The notes: generated from the sequence alone by a model not told the origin. 64,000 bases of DNA from Sulfuricurvum sp. (GCA_030696775.1 JAUYRN010000012.1:1-64000), one strand, 5' to 3'; numbered from the stretch's first letter, positions 1 through 11,850 are shown. Made by a program: numbers and translations.

Positions 1-131
1 TAAAGAACGGAAGCTTCAACCGCACCAAGTACGTATTGAGCTTCCGTATTGAGAGAGAGTATTTTACCATTCGAACTAAAAAGAACAAAGGGGTTGAAGT
101 CAAATTCAATCCACTGTTGATCGAATGTCAT
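1..131 (-). CDS. N-terminal fragment of a PAS-like sensor protein, cut by the window edge
   Basis: The ATG overlaps the rpoD stop in a TGATG arrangement, so the gene is probably translationally coupled to rpoD. The reading frame stays open for 43 codons to the window edge. The visible peptide has the pattern FNPFVLFSSNGKILSLN, which resembles the first strands of a PAS fold (phenylalanine, then DG-like turn, then ILxLN). A sensor histidine kinase is the likeliest whole protein, but only the first part is visible, so the function is inference. Confidence 0.5.
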   Translation of the reverse strand, partial: MTFDQQWIEFDFNPFVLFSSNGKILSLNTEAQYVLGAVEASVL

Positions 132-1999
132 CAGTCCTCGATATAATTTTTAAGTTTACGACCCACTTTTGGGTGTTTGAGTTTTTTGATTGCACTGCTT
201 TCGATTTGACGGACACGCTCACGGGTAACATTGAGTTCTTTACCAATCTCTTCTAAAGTACGATCACTCTCGTCATCCATAATTCCGAATCGCATTTTGA
301 TAACGGCTTTTTCACGCTCATTGAGTTGCTCAAGAACCCCTTCTATTTGCACTTTCAAGTCATCTTTGAGAATGGCATCGGATGGAGAAATAGACATTTT
401 ATCTTCGATGAAATCACCGAAACGTCCATCTTCTTCATTACCGATCGGAGCTTCAAGAGAAATTGGCTCTTTCGTGATTTTAATAACATTTTTAACTTTT
501 TCAACCGACAAGCCCACTTCTTCCGCAATGGTTTCAACATCCGGCTCTTTCCCGTGCTCTTGTAGATGCTTACGCATAATTTTATTAATACGATTGATGG
601 TCTCTATCATATGAATCGGAATACGAATTGTTCGCGCTTGGTCGGCGATGGCACGACTGATAGCTTGACGAATCCACCATGTTGCATAGGTTGAAAATTT
701 GTACCCTTTTTTGTATTCGAATTTATCGACAGCTTTCATCAAGCCGATATTTCCTTCTTGAATCAAGTCTAGGAATGGTAAACCACGATTGGTATAACGT
801 TTTGCGATCGAGACAACAAGACGGAGATTTGATTTTGCCATACGAGTTTTAGCAATTTCAGAGATACTTTTACCCCGTTTGATTTGCTCTAAAATATCAG
901 CAAGTTTTTCAGGCTCCATATCAAATCCACCTTTTGAGGCTTCTTTGGTTTGGATCAGTTTTTTAATCTCCATGTAGGTACTGACCATTGTGGCTTCAGG
1001 TACTTTACTTGAAATCTCTTCTTTGGTTAGATCACAAATTTTTTCTAAAATTATTTTGTGATTTTTTTTGAGCTGTTCATTGAAAAGAGGAAGTTTGTAT
1101 TCTAGGCGCTTAAGCTCACGGTCAAATCCTTCATCACTACGTAGTGCAGTTTCCATAGAACGAACTAACTCATTGATAAGTTTAGACGTAGGTCCTAGAT
1201 CTAGCAGTGCTTCTTTGAGTGTTTTTTTCTTAAAACTGAGCGTAAGAAAAAACAAAACGTAATCCGAGTCCATTTGTTCAAGAGTACGCTCTTCAAGCAT
1301 TTTTTCTGTTGCTTTAGACCACTCTTTTTTTGCTTTTTCAAGAGCTTTAAAAGAGGTAACAACTTTTTCAATACGTTTTTTATCTTTAACAGAAGGAGCT
1401 TTTTCTTTTACTTCTTCCTCATCATCCGTAGTGTCATCATCGCTGTCACTTTCTGTTTCTTCTTCTTCGCCATCTTCAAAGCTCTTAAAAAGTTCTTTGA
1501 CACGACGTTCACGATTAATAAGAGGGTCTTTATAATCGAGGATGAAATCGATCAAATACGGGACAGAACAGATAGCATCGATAATAATGCCTTCACCTGA
1601 CTCCATACGTTTTGAAATTTCTACTTCTTCTTCTTTGGTTAAAAGAGGAATTTGTCCCATTTCTCGTAAGTACATACGAACAGGGGAATCAGAGCGTGAC
1701 CACTCAAGAAGCTCATGCTGTTTAAGAATATCAAACTGATCACTGCTTGCTTCTTCAATATATTTAAGTTGTGCTACACGACGTGCTTCAGCTTCTTGCT
1801 GATTGAGCATTTTGGCATGTTCAGATGACGTAAAAAGACAAATTTTGTATTTTTCGGCCAATTTTAAAATATTTTTGGCTTGAGCAGAGGTGGGCTGCTT
1901 GTCGTAGGCTTCGACAATTGCTTCATAGGTTAAGCAATTTTTCGATTTGTGTTCTGAAAATAGTGTTTCGAGATGTTTGTTTAAATCTTTGACGCTCAT
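131..1999 (-). CDS. rpoD: RNA polymerase primary sigma factor RpoD (sigma-70)
   Basis: Housekeeping sigma factor that directs RNA polymerase to -10/-35 promoters. The 622 residues carry region 1.2 (about 100-135, with [11 protein letters not shown]), a strongly acidic non-conserved insert (about 174-200), region 2 (about 388-460, containing [16 protein letters not shown] and the DNA-melting stretch [10 protein letters not shown]), region 3 (about 465-545) and region 4 with the helix-turn-helix [10 protein letters not shown] (about 591-600). This is the full epsilonproteobacterial RpoD length. A GGGAG lies about ten bases before the ATG. The gene is divergent from flgF across a 135-base gap. 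Confidence 0.97.
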   Translation of the reverse strand: MSVKDLNKHLETLFSEHKSKNCLTYEAIVEAYDKQPTSAQAKNILKLAEKYKICLFTSSEHAKMLNQQEAEARRVAQLKYIEEASSDQFDILKQHELLEWSRSDSPVRMYLREMGQIPLLTKEEEVEISKRMESGEGIIIDAICSVPYLIDFILDYKDPLINRERRVKELFKSFEDGEEEETESDSDDDTTDDEEEVKEKAPSVKDKKRIEKVVTSFKALEKAKKEWSKATEKMLEERTLEQMDSDYVLFFLTLSFKKKTLKEALLDLGPTSKLINELVRSMETALRSDEGFDRELKRLEYKLPLFNEQLKKNHKIILEKICDLTKEEISSKVPEATMVSTYMEIKKLIQTKEASKGGFDMEPEKLADILEQIKRGKSISEIAKTRMAKSNLRLVVSIAKRYTNRGLPFLDLIQEGNIGLMKAVDKFEYKKGYKFSTYATWWIRQAISRAIADQARTIRIPIHMIETINRINKIMRKHLQEHGKEPDVETIAEEVGLSVEKVKNVIKITKEPISLEAPIGNEEDGRFGDFIEDKMSISPSDAILKDDLKVQIEGVLEQLNEREKAVIKMRFGIMDDESDRTLEEIGKELNVTRERVRQIESSAIKKLKHPKVGRKLKNYIED

Positions 2000-2085
2000 A
2001 CGCTAAAAGCTCCCTTGCGGTTTTAAAAAGAATCGGATTATACCGAAATATTATTAAGTAAGTCTAAATTGGAGTTATTAAAAAG

Positions 2086-2101
2086 TGGAATAGCCTTTGC
2101 T
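2086..2101 (+). promoter_or_regulatory. Candidate sigma-54 (RpoN) promoter for flgFG
   Basis: TGGAATAGCCTTTGCT has GG at 2087-2088 and GC at 2099-2100, exactly ten bases apart, matching the -24/-12 spacing and the TTGCT -12 box of RpoN promoters. It lies 34 bases before the flgF ATG. In Campylobacter and Helicobacter the rod and hook genes are RpoN-dependent, so the context agrees. Confidence 0.6.
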
Positions 2102-2134
2102 TTAGATGTCTAATATTGAATTTGGAGTGTGCCA

Positions 2135-2959
2135 ATGCAAACTGGATATTATGCTGCGACCGGAGGAATGATTGCTCAATTCAATCGTATGGATACGATT
2201 GCAGCAAATCTTGCAAATGCTAATACATCTGGATATAAGCACGATCAATTAATTACAGGTGATTTTGCAAAAATTTATAAAGAGGCGCGTGATACGCTGC
2301 CAATTGAAAATAATACAACAGAAGCTGCTTTGTATTTAAATCGATCATTGGCTCGTGTTCCTCAAATCACCGATTCGTACACTGATTTTTCGCAAGGTAC
2401 ACTTCAAAAAACTGACAATACCCTCGATTTGGCTCTTTCTAGAAATGATCAATTTTTTGCGGTAAAAACTCCACAAGGAGTACGTTTAACACGGGATGGT
2501 CTCTTTACTCTTAATGATGAAGGAAAACTGGTCAATAAACAAGGATATGAAGTTCTTTCCAGCGATTATTTTCAGTCTAAAACTACTATTACACTTAATC
2601 CTCAAGATTCTATTATAACCATTGATAAAAATGGACTTATTAGTACAAATGTTCCCGGTTCTACCCAAATGATTGCCGGAAAAAAGATTATGGTAGTTGA
2701 ACCTCAAAATTTGCGATTGCTCAAGAAAGAAGGTGACAATCTCTATATTCCTGATCCTTCTGTTGAAATGACCCCCCTTGATCAAAGTGGTGGCGTTTTG
2801 CAAGGTTATACAGAAAAAAGTAACGTCAATTCCGTTAGTGAAATGATAGGACTAGTGGAAGCCAATCGGTTAGTAGGAATGTACCAAAAAGCTATGGATG
2901 CACAAATGAATGATATGAATCGCGATGCTATTGAAAAAATCGCTGTAACTCGACGATAA
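2135..2959 (+). CDS. flgF: Flagellar basal-body rod protein FlgF (FlgG-type hook-basal body protein)
   Basis: Structural subunit of the flagellar rod that crosses the periplasm. The N terminus (GYYAATGGMIAQFNRMDTIA, then ANLANANTSGYK) is the paired helix signature of the FlgBCFG family. The C terminus (VNSVSEMIGLVEANRLVGMY) is the matching FlgG-type tail. I chose the ATG at 2135 because GGAG at 2124-2127 is seven bases upstream; a GTG at 2129 would overlap the spacer. The length (274 residues) is usual for FlgF. flgG follows after 17 bases. It is the more divergent of the two rod genes, as expected for FlgF. Confidence 0.88.
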   Translation: MQTGYYAATGGMIAQFNRMDTIAANLANANTSGYKHDQLITGDFAKIYKEARDTLPIENNTTEAALYLNRSLARVPQITDSYTDFSQGTLQKTDNTLDLALSRNDQFFAVKTPQGVRLTRDGLFTLNDEGKLVNKQGYEVLSSDYFQSKTTITLNPQDSIITIDKNGLISTNVPGSTQMIAGKKIMVVEPQNLRLLKKEGDNLYIPDPSVEMTPLDQSGGVLQGYTEKSNVNSVSEMIGLVEANRLVGMYQKAMDAQMNDMNRDAIEKIAVTRR

Positions 2960-2976
2960 TTTAAGGAGATAAGACC

Positions 2977-3765
2977 ATGATGCAATCACTTTATACCAGT
3001 TCTACGGGAATGATGGCAATGCAAACCCAAATCGATACTACGGCGAATAATATTGCCAACGTTAACACCATGGGATATAAAAAATCTCGTGCAGAATTTG
3101 CGGATTTGATGTACAAAGTTATGACGTATGCAGGAACGTCTACCAGTGATACTACTAAATCTCCAACAGGAATTGAAGTGGGTCTTGGGGTTCGTCCAAC
3201 GGCCATTAATAAAATCTTTTCTGAGGGAAGTTTAAAACAAACGGATAATTCTCTTGACTTGGCGATTACGGGAAAAGGATTTTTGAAATTGCAATTGCCA
3301 AATGGTACGGAAGTGTACACCCGTAATGGATCATTAAAAGTGGATCAAAATGGGACACTGGTAAATTCTGATGGGTATACAGTCATTCCTGAAATCGTTA
3401 TTCCGGATGATGCCATTGATATTAGTATTGGAACAGACGGTATTGTCAGCGTCACGCAACCGGGACAAGCACAAGCTACTCAAGTAGGGCAGCTTACTCT
3501 CACCAATTTTATCAATCCAGCGGGTCTGCATGCTATGGGAGATAATCTTTTTGTCGAAACGGACAGTTCTGGTCAGCCGGTTGAGGGGACTCCTGGAGAT
3601 ACGGGATTGGGAAGCATTAGACAAGGATTTGTGGAGCTTTCAAACGTTCAGTTGGTTGTTGAACTTACTGATCTTATTACAGGTCAGCGTGCATACGATG
3701 CAAATTCAAAAGTAATTACGACAAGTGATGAAATGTTGGCAACCACCAATGGATTGAAACGATAA
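2977..3765 (+). CDS. flgG: Flagellar distal rod protein FlgG
   Basis: Main subunit of the distal flagellar rod. The 262-residue product begins MMQSLYTSSTGMMAMQTQID followed by TTANNIANVNTMGYKK, the strongly conserved FlgG N terminus. It ends with ELSNVQLVVELTDLITGQRAYDANSK, the conserved C-terminal coiled-coil segment. AAGGAG lies eight bases before the ATG. It is in one transcription unit with flgF and is presumably driven by the same RpoN-type promoter upstream. The next gene is convergent and unrelated (adk). Confidence 0.95.
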   Translation: MMQSLYTSSTGMMAMQTQIDTTANNIANVNTMGYKKSRAEFADLMYKVMTYAGTSTSDTTKSPTGIEVGLGVRPTAINKIFSEGSLKQTDNSLDLAITGKGFLKLQLPNGTEVYTRNGSLKVDQNGTLVNSDGYTVIPEIVIPDDAIDISIGTDGIVSVTQPGQAQATQVGQLTLTNFINPAGLHAMGDNLFVETDSSGQPVEGTPGDTGLGSIRQGFVELSNVQLVVELTDLITGQRAYDANSKVITTSDEMLATTNGLKR

Positions 3766-3789
3766 GATAATCTCATTTATTTTTAATTG

Positions 3790-3809
3790 CGTCATTCCCG
3801 GGAATGACG
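3790..3809. repeat. Perfect 20-bp palindrome between flgG and adk
   Basis: CGTCATTCCC followed directly by its reverse complement sits between two converging genes. Neither side carries a clear run of T, so it is not a textbook intrinsic terminator. It may still stop transcription, or it may be a dispersed extragenic palindrome. Confidence 0.55.
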
Positions 3810-3841
3810 GAAAAAATATTAATCTGCCTAATATCAGTTTA

Positions 3842-5082
<1,241 letters not shown>

Positions 5083-5172
5083 TAATTTGATCCTTTTTAT
5101 AATCTGCCCTGAAAGGGCAAGCTTTAGTGCCTTAGCGGCAAGCGTAGCCGAGGGGGCTGCTCCATTGGCGTC

Positions 5173-6927
5173 TTATTTAATGGTTTCACGAAGACGGATA
5201 TGAAGTTCACGAAGCTGAGTGAGCTCCACCGGACTTGGTGCTTGTGTCATAATACAAGATGCTTTTTGTGTTTTCGGGAACGCTATAACGTCACGAATAC
5301 TGTCTTTTTTCGACAATAGCATCATGAAACGGTCAAATCCGATCGCAAAACCACCATGTGGAGGTGCTCCGAATTTGAGTGCATCGAGAAGGAAGCCGAA
5401 TTTTTCTTGTGCTTCTTCTTCTTCAATTCCCAACAATCTAAAGATTTGCTCTTGAAGAGCTTGTTTGTGGATACGTATTGATCCGCCACCAAGTTCTGTG
5501 CCATTTAGAACGATGTCATACGCGATGGATTCAATGTCTTCAAGATGCTCATGATTCAAATCACGTGGCATTGTAAATGGATGGTGAAGCGCTTTGACAC
5601 GACCGTCTTCGATTTCGAACATCGGGAAGTCAACAACCCATACGAATTCAAAACGGTCTTTGTCGATAAGATTCATTTTTTCATGTTCGGCAATGAAAAT
5701 ACGGAAACGTCCCATATAGTCCCAAACCGTTTTCTTATCTCCGGCACCGAAGAATACAACGTCGCCCACTTGAAGTTCAGTGCGATCCACAAGAAGCTGT
5801 AAGTCTTCAGCCGTAAAGAATTTTTCCAATGGACCTTTTAGACCCTCTTCTTTCATTTGGAAATATCCAAGTCCTTTTGCCCCAAACTTGCGAACATAAT
5901 CTTCAAAACTTTTCATTTCACGTTTTGAGAAGACCAGATCAGCACCCGGTACACGAAGCGCTTTGATACGATTCATTTTAGAGTTTGCAGCAATTGAAGT
6001 GAAAATTTCATTGTCACAACGTTCAAAAATATCAATAACATCAACCATTTTTAGGTCGTAGCGTAGATCCGGCTTATCTGATCCGTACCATTCCATCGCA
6101 TCAGAGTATTTGATACGGTTAAAAGGAGTAACCACCGTATGTCCTGCACTTGCAAACATTCCTACAATTAATTCTTCTGCAACACGAATAACGTCTTCTT
6201 GATTACAAAATGACATCTCGACATCGATTTGAGTAAACTCAGGTTGACGATCGGCACGTAAATCTTCATCACGAAAACATTTTGCGATTTGGAAGTAACG
6301 GTCAAATCCACCCACCATCAAAAGCTGTTTAAACAACTGCGGTGATTGTGGCAGGGCGTAGAACTCACCCTCATGTACACGGCTAGGAACCAGATAATCT
6401 CGGGCACCCTCAGGGGTTGATTTGGTCAAAATCGGAGTTTCGACTTCCAAAAATCCTAGACTATCAAGAACATTACGTGCAGCAATAGCGGCTTTTGAGC
6501 GTAGTAAAAAAGTGTTGTACATCGCTGGGTTACGCAAATCTAAATAGCGGTATTTAAGACGTATTTCTTCACCGACATTGTTGTCACCAATCATAAAAGG
6601 GACAGCTTCAGAACGGTTTTCGATAATCAGCTCATCCACGATCACTTCGATAGCACCGGTTTTAAGACGCGGGTTAATCAGTCCTTCTCCACGAGCGCGA
6701 ATACGGCCATGTGCTATCAGAACAAACTCATCACGAACTTCACTTGCCAATTTGTGTGCATTTGCATTGTCAGCAGGGTCACAAACGAGTTGGATCAAAC
6801 CGCTTTTATCGCGTAAATCAATAAAAACGATACCACCGTGGTCGCGGTGACTGTTCGCCCAACCACATAAAACGACTTTTTCGCCAACGTTTGTTTCATT
6901 TAATTCAGTACAAAAATGACTTCTCAA
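5173..6927 (-). CDS. aspS: Aspartyl-tRNA synthetase
   Basis: Class II synthetase charging tRNA-Asp. In Campylobacterota it is usually non-discriminating and also charges tRNA-Asn for later amidation by GatCAB. The 584 residues show the N-terminal OB fold ([17 protein letters not shown]), motif 2 ([18 protein letters not shown]), the GAD insert and motif 3 ([13 protein letters not shown]). The start is TTG, with AAGGA seven bases upstream. A TATAAT hexamer on this strand lies at 6956-6961. Confidence 0.95.
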   Translation of the reverse strand: MRSHFCTELNETNVGEKVVLCGWANSHRDHGGIVFIDLRDKSGLIQLVCDPADNANAHKLASEVRDEFVLIAHGRIRARGEGLINPRLKTGAIEVIVDELIIENRSEAVPFMIGDNNVGEEIRLKYRYLDLRNPAMYNTFLLRSKAAIAARNVLDSLGFLEVETPILTKSTPEGARDYLVPSRVHEGEFYALPQSPQLFKQLLMVGGFDRYFQIAKCFRDEDLRADRQPEFTQIDVEMSFCNQEDVIRVAEELIVGMFASAGHTVVTPFNRIKYSDAMEWYGSDKPDLRYDLKMVDVIDIFERCDNEIFTSIAANSKMNRIKALRVPGADLVFSKREMKSFEDYVRKFGAKGLGYFQMKEEGLKGPLEKFFTAEDLQLLVDRTELQVGDVVFFGAGDKKTVWDYMGRFRIFIAEHEKMNLIDKDRFEFVWVVDFPMFEIEDGRVKALHHPFTMPRDLNHEHLEDIESIAYDIVLNGTELGGGSIRIHKQALQEQIFRLLGIEEEEAQEKFGFLLDALKFGAPPHGGFAIGFDRFMMLLSKKDSIRDVIAFPKTQKASCIMTQAPSPVELTQLRELHIRLRETIK

Positions 6928-6955
6928 ATCAAAGTCCTTGGGTTAATTTTTTGCA

Positions 6956-6961
6956 ATTATA
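6956..6961 (-). promoter_or_regulatory. -10 hexamer for aspS
   Basis: A perfect TATAAT read on the minus strand, 29 bases before the aspS TTG start. No convincing -35 box is seen, which is common for vegetative promoters of Campylobacterota. Confidence 0.5.
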
Positions 6962-7012
6962 CCGCTTACAATCTTTTGGTTTGATAATAGTGAGGTTAGA
7001 GATTGCTGATGG

Positions 7013-7021
7013 TGCTATAAT
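7013..7021 (+). promoter_or_regulatory. Extended -10 promoter for recQ
   Basis: TGCTATAAT is an extended -10 element (TG, one base, TATAAT) located 36 bases upstream of the chosen recQ start. It is divergent from the aspS -10 box, so the two promoters share about 50 bases. Confidence 0.55.
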
Positions 7022-7057
7022 TCCCGAATAAAAGAACTGTATTGAATAAGGATGTCC

Positions 7058-8857
7058 ATGTTAGCTGAGAATAAAAAGTACTCTGTACTTAAAAGCGTAT
7101 TTGGACATTCTTCTTTTAGAGCATTTCAAGAAGAAGCCGTTGACGCCATTGTTGCTGGACAAGATGTAATGATGATTTTGCCTACGGGTGCGGGGAAATC
7201 ATTATGCTATCAACTGCCTGCTTTGTTGATGAATGGTGTGACGGTGGTAGTTTCTCCTCTTTTGGCACTGATGTACGATCAGATCACAGCTCTATCGGCT
7301 TTTGGAATAGAGGCTGCCATGGTATCCTCCATGCAAACAGCTCAAGAGATTGAGATAACGATGCAACAAGCAATCAATGCACAACTCAAATTTTTGTATG
7401 TTGCACCGGAGCGGTTAAAAAGCGGAGAGTTTATCCGATTTTTACGCAATGTTCCGATGGATTTTTTTGTAGTCGATGAAGCGCACTGTGTCAGCGAATG
7501 GGGACATGAATTTCGTGAAGACTATCGGCAGCTGTACCGTTTGCGGGAACTTTTTCCCTCTGTACCCATAGCCGCATTTACGGCAACGGCGACTCATTTG
7601 GTCGAGCATGATATTATTTCCCAGCTCAGGCTTAATGATCCGGTGCTTATACGGGCAAAAGTGTCAAGAGAAAACCTCACAATCGCAGCACAGAATCGAA
7701 ACGGAAATGGTCGTGAGCAGTTGATGGAGTTTTTGGGAAGTTATGACAATGAAAGCGGTATTGTTTACACATTTACTCGCAAAGAGGCGGAAGAACTGGC
7801 CCAATTTTTAAGTCTCAAAAAAATTCCTGCCCAAGCGTATCATGCAGGATTACCGACGCTTCAAAAAAATGAGACGTATCGAGCATTTTTGAATGATGAG
7901 ATTAGAGTTGTTGTTGCTACTGTGGCTTTTGGAATGGGGATTGATAAAAGCAACATACGATTCGTCGTTCACACATCACTGCCTAAAACCATCGAGAACT
8001 ACTATCAAGAGATCGGACGAGCAGGGCGAGATGGTTTGGACGCTTCCACTTTACTGTTGTTTTCTGCCTCGGATTTTTTAGAGCGACGACGGATGATCGA
8101 GTCACAACCGGAATCGGCGTATAAAAAATTAGCGTTTGAAAAATTGGAGGCAACGTCAAAATTTGCGTCATCGCAAGTATGCCGTCATCAACTGATCGCC
8201 GAGTATTTCGATGACAGTGCATTGGCATGTAAAACACGTTGTGATAATTGTTTGCAACCTGATAAAGAGAGCATGGATATTACCCAAGAGTCACTCAAAC
8301 TGCTTTCCAGCGTTTATCGTAGCGGACAGCGGTTCGGGCTCCACTATGTTGTTGATATCTTACTGGGGTCTGGGAATGAAAAAATAATACAAAACGGGCA
8401 CAACAGGCTTTCGGTATATGGGATCGGAAAAGATAAAAGTCGTGGTCAATGGCTCACAATAGGAGACAGACTTCTCGAATTAAAAGCTCTGAGACAAGGT
8501 GATTTTAAGGTTATGCAACTCGATGAATACGGATTAGAGATTATCAAAAAGTCTCTCCCTGTGACGATTCGAAAAGAGAGGCTGGCAGAGAAGAAAAAAG
8601 GAGCTTCCAGTACGACTAAAGTAACCTACGCTTCCGGAGAAAATCACCTTATTTTTGAGAAATTACGGGTTCTTAGAACGGATATTGCCAAACGAGCCGG
8701 TGTTCCTCCTTATGTCGTATTTAGTGATAAAACACTTCAGGATATGGCAGTAAAACTTCCGAAAAATAAAGACGAAATGCTGCAAGTTGGCGGAGTAGGG
8801 GAAGTAAAATTTGAGCGATACGGCGAAGAATTTTTAGAGTTGTGCAGATCAATTTAA
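7058..8857 (+). CDS. recQ: ATP-dependent DNA helicase RecQ
   Basis: 3'-5' superfamily 2 helicase acting in recombination and fork repair. It shows Walker A LPTGAGKSLCYQLPAL, the DEAH box with the RecQ aromatic-rich loop (DEAHCVSEWGHEFREDY), motif VI with GRAGRDG, the RQC zinc cysteines (CRHQLIAEYF, then CKTRCDNCL) and a C-terminal HRDC domain over about the last 75 residues. The AAGG at 7048-7051 favours the second ATG (7058) over the one at 7052, which it abuts. Length, about 600 residues, is typical. Confidence 0.93.
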   Translation: MLAENKKYSVLKSVFGHSSFRAFQEEAVDAIVAGQDVMMILPTGAGKSLCYQLPALLMNGVTVVVSPLLALMYDQITALSAFGIEAAMVSSMQTAQEIEITMQQAINAQLKFLYVAPERLKSGEFIRFLRNVPMDFFVVDEAHCVSEWGHEFREDYRQLYRLRELFPSVPIAAFTATATHLVEHDIISQLRLNDPVLIRAKVSRENLTIAAQNRNGNGREQLMEFLGSYDNESGIVYTFTRKEAEELAQFLSLKKIPAQAYHAGLPTLQKNETYRAFLNDEIRVVVATVAFGMGIDKSNIRFVVHTSLPKTIENYYQEIGRAGRDGLDASTLLLFSASDFLERRRMIESQPESAYKKLAFEKLEATSKFASSQVCRHQLIAEYFDDSALACKTRCDNCLQPDKESMDITQESLKLLSSVYRSGQRFGLHYVVDILLGSGNEKIIQNGHNRLSVYGIGKDKSRGQWLTIGDRLLELKALRQGDFKVMQLDEYGLEIIKKSLPVTIRKERLAEKKKGASSTTKVTYASGENHLIFEKLRVLRTDIAKRAGVPPYVVFSDKTLQDMAVKLPKNKDEMLQVGGVGEVKFERYGEEFLELCRSI

Positions 8858-8994
8858 TATTAATTAATAAAAACTTTTTTGATATTTATCCTTTGAGTCT
8901 TTAGCATCTGTTTAGATATTGTTGTCTATTGAGATTTTTTTGTAACTATTTTCATATATGATGTGTTTCATAAAATGATACTAAAGGGAACAGC

Positions 8995-10089
8995 ATGGGT
9001 TGGTTTGGTAATGATGACGTTTTAAACAATGAGATAGTGCGTGTCAAAAAAGAAAATGAGGAACTTAAACTGCAAAACCAGAGTTTAAGTGATAATCTTC
9101 GTGAGAAAGAGATGTTTATTCAAGCTCAAATGACAGAGCACAAATGTGAAAATGCGTCATCCATAATGACCTATCAAAATCAGCAGCTCAAAAAAAATCT
9201 TGTTGATATTCAAGGTAACATGGCAACATCCGTTACCTCTTCAAAAGAAAATATTGCGCAATCGACGTCCCTTTTAGAAAACATTATTGATCTTGGGAGC
9301 AAAGCGTCAGCGATTTCAGTAACGTTGGAGGATTTGAACCATTTGGCTTTAGATTCTATGGACACAGTACAAGCGCTTTCTCAGCGTGCTCAAGACGTAG
9401 CCAGTATTTTAGGTCTTATAAAAGATATTTCTGATCAAACGAATCTATTAGCTCTTAATGCTGCGATTGAAGCAGCACGTGCAGGAGAACACGGTCGCGG
9501 GTTTGCTGTTGTTGCGGATGAAGTACGTAAACTCGCTGACCGAACCGATAAAGCGATTAGTGAAATAAATATCTCATTGCAGTCTATGAAACAAGACGTT
9601 AGTACTATTGGAGAAAAATTTGAACAGATTCAAGAAAGAATTACGGATTCTAACAAATCTGTAGCAAGTTTCAACACTAATATGGAGCAAAATGCGTCGC
9701 TTATGCGCCACACGTTTACGAACACTGCACATACGGCGGAACGCATTTTTATGAGTTTAGCGAAACTTGATCATGTTATTTGGAAAATAAACACCTACCT
9801 CTCAGCGGTCATGAAAAAAGAAGCTTTTGCATTTGTAGATCATCATAATTGCAGATTAGGAAAATGGTACCTCGAAGGCGAAGGTGCTGATTTTTTCAAA
9901 AAAACATCCAGTTATCCAACGCTTGAATCACCACATGCCATTGTCCATAATTCAACCCATAAAATTTTTGATCTTATGCAAAAAGAGAGTATCGGATCCG
10001 ATGCATTTGTGAAAATATTTCAAGATATGGAACAAGCTAGTGATGATGTATTTACTATTTTAGATAAAATGCTCCAAGAAAAGCAATAA
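8995..10089 (+). CDS. Soluble chemoreceptor with CZB zinc-binding domain (TlpD-like)
   Basis: Cytoplasmic methyl-accepting chemotaxis protein, 364 residues, with no transmembrane segment. The N terminus is a coiled coil (residues 10-45). The signalling hairpin tip contains [24 protein letters not shown] (residues 147-170). The C terminus is a CZB domain with H260, the CRLGKW motif (C286, G289) and HAIVH (H314, H318), the usual zinc ligands. H. pylori TlpD has the same architecture and senses oxidants through the zinc site, so a redox or metabolic cue is likely here. yaeQ follows after 25 bases and is probably unrelated. Confidence 0.9.
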   Translation: MGWFGNDDVLNNEIVRVKKENEELKLQNQSLSDNLREKEMFIQAQMTEHKCENASSIMTYQNQQLKKNLVDIQGNMATSVTSSKENIAQSTSLLENIIDLGSKASAISVTLEDLNHLALDSMDTVQALSQRAQDVASILGLIKDISDQTNLLALNAAIEAARAGEHGRGFAVVADEVRKLADRTDKAISEINISLQSMKQDVSTIGEKFEQIQERITDSNKSVASFNTNMEQNASLMRHTFTNTAHTAERIFMSLAKLDHVIWKINTYLSAVMKKEAFAFVDHHNCRLGKWYLEGEGADFFKKTSSYPTLESPHAIVHNSTHKIFDLMQKESIGSDAFVKIFQDMEQASDDVFTILDKMLQEKQ

Positions 10090-10114
10090 ATTACAATTTC
10101 AAGACAGGAAAATA

Positions 10115-10642
10115 ATGGCAATAGGTTCAACGATTTACAAAGTACAGCTAAGTATTGCCAATATGGATCAAAACTACTATGAAACACATGAATTGACACT
10201 TGCCCAGCACCCATCTGAGACAAATGAACGACTCATGATACGTTTGGCAACTTTTGCCCTTAATGCATCCCAACGACTGCTCATAACCAAGGGAATCGGG
10301 GCAGATGATGAACCTGATGTATGGCAAAAAAATTACAGCGGAGAGATCCAACTGTGGATTGATTTGGGACAAGTTGATGAAAAGCGTCTCCGTAAAGCCT
10401 GTGGCAGAAGCGAAAAGGTAATCGTATATACTTACAATCCAAAAAGTGCAACAGCCTGGTGGCGTCAGAACAGCGCCACCTTTGCACGCTTTAAAAACCT
10501 AAGTGTCATTCATCTGAATTGCGAAGGGATAGACGCATTATGTGAACGTTCTATGCGTCTGCAGTGCAATATTAGTGATACTGAGTTAACTCTTCATAGT
10601 GATAAAAAAGATGTACTGATCACGCAAGAATGTTGGCAATAA
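10115..10642 (+). CDS. yaeQ: YaeQ family protein
   Basis: The 175-residue protein matches the YaeQ family along its length: an N-terminal TIYKVQLSIANMD, then LTLAQHPSETNERLMIRLAT, DEPDVWQKNYSGEIQLWIDL and RLRKACGRSEKVIVYTY. YaeQ has a PD-(D/E)XK nuclease-like fold and was linked to transcription antitermination in enterobacteria, but its biochemical role is not settled. The gene stands alone on the plus strand and converges on the peptidase-like gene 8 bases downstream. Confidence 0.85.
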   Translation: MAIGSTIYKVQLSIANMDQNYYETHELTLAQHPSETNERLMIRLATFALNASQRLLITKGIGADDEPDVWQKNYSGEIQLWIDLGQVDEKRLRKACGRSEKVIVYTYNPKSATAWWRQNSATFARFKNLSVIHLNCEGIDALCERSMRLQCNISDTELTLHSDKKDVLITQECWQ

Positions 10643-10649
10643 ATAAATC

Positions 10650-11693
10650 TTAAACCGTCCAAGCTCCATTGCTATAGACAATTTCATCTCCAAGCGTAAA
10701 GGCTTGAGTGTCTGCAAAAACATCGACATGATAGGTACCATCTCGGCGTTTGAAGCCCGGTTTTCCATAGATACCATGTTTTGCCCCTAATGATAAATGG
10801 ACACCGCACATGCGTTCGTAGGTTCCAGTATCGGCAACCGTACATGTCTTGCTAAACGCTCTATTGAGTCCAAGACCAAGCTCACGAACCCACACAACAC
10901 CGCCTTCATCCCTTCGTATATTGGAAAGTATGAGATCAAATGCCGGAGTTGAATTTTCACACTCAATCACTTGTCCTTGCTCTATTATAAGGGTAATAGG
11001 AGTTTTTGGATAATTCAGTTTATAGGTAACATCTCCGAAACTAAAGATCTTTACACGTCCATTGACGGCTCGTAAATCTTGCGCTTCAGTGAATACTTCA
11101 CCCAGTGGAAACTGACCGCCGGTATTGATCATATCCGTATAATCTCCGATATTAAGCTTAGCCGACTCAAAAGGTGAGCCATACACTAAAAGTTCTCCGC
11201 CAGTATCAAGTACTCCTGTGGAAACAGAATCTATCTTGCTTTTGAGAGTACGACCCACATAACGATAATAATCGGAGTCATACGCTAATGAATCAACATA
11301 GTAGGGTGCTTCATCATCTGACATACGACTGAGATGAGGATGCTCAATAACTTTGATTTGGCGCTTAAACAACTCGACACGTAAGCGAAAAGCATCAAGT
11401 CTAAAACTGGTAGATTGAACCAGTGCAACAAAATCAGATGGCTGTAATGTAAGCAATATTTCCAGTATCTTCTCAGGTGTTTGCACATTAAAATCAATCA
11501 AAATAGCATCCGGTAAACAGCGCTTATATGCTTCCATCAAAATCCTAGACAATGTGCAATGTGTGTCATACACAATAACAGCTCGTTCCTTATCCGTATG
11601 ATGAAAGGCTTCATTCAAAAGAGCATTTAGATGATTGCGGGCTAACATAATTAGCGATTCAAGGTCTTGAGAAGAGTGCAGACTATCATTCAT
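10650..11693 (-). CDS. M29-like aminopeptidase family protein
   Basis: The 347-residue product resembles the M29 metallo-aminopeptidase fold. It has GGQFPLGEVFTE followed by VNGRVKIFSFG, which corresponds to the metal-ligand GEVFT motif. The C-terminal part MCGVHLSLGAKHGIYGK then YHVDVF matches the histidine and aspartate ligand region. I chose the ATG at 11693 because AGGAAA lies just before it; a longer reading from 11759 starts with a hydrophobic stretch lacking a ribosome-binding site. Related NicX-type ring-cleaving dioxygenases share this fold, so the reaction is not certain. Confidence 0.6.
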   Translation of the reverse strand: MNDSLHSSQDLESLIMLARNHLNALLNEAFHHTDKERAVIVYDTHCTLSRILMEAYKRCLPDAILIDFNVQTPEKILEILLTLQPSDFVALVQSTSFRLDAFRLRVELFKRQIKVIEHPHLSRMSDDEAPYYVDSLAYDSDYYRYVGRTLKSKIDSVSTGVLDTGGELLVYGSPFESAKLNIGDYTDMINTGGQFPLGEVFTEAQDLRAVNGRVKIFSFGDVTYKLNYPKTPITLIIEQGQVIECENSTPAFDLILSNIRRDEGGVVWVRELGLGLNRAFSKTCTVADTGTYERMCGVHLSLGAKHGIYGKPGFKRRDGTYHVDVFADTQAFTLGDEIVYSNGAWTV

Positions 11694-11850
11694 AATTTTT
11701 TTCCTACCTGTGACGAAGATTAATGTCATTTGATAGACGAAGTATAGCTTAGCTGTCATATGAAGAACAAATACTTAAGAGTGGCAGTATAGCCACTGAA
11801 GCAGCAAAGGAAATGACTGCTCTTATTCAAGAGATCGAATTAAAGTTGAT

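Noticed and set aside
1274-1600. Phenylalanine-rich plus-strand frame of 108 codons
   Set aside because: It is the mirror of the acidic GAA/GAT-rich insert of rpoD; no ribosome-binding site and the composition is non-protein-like.
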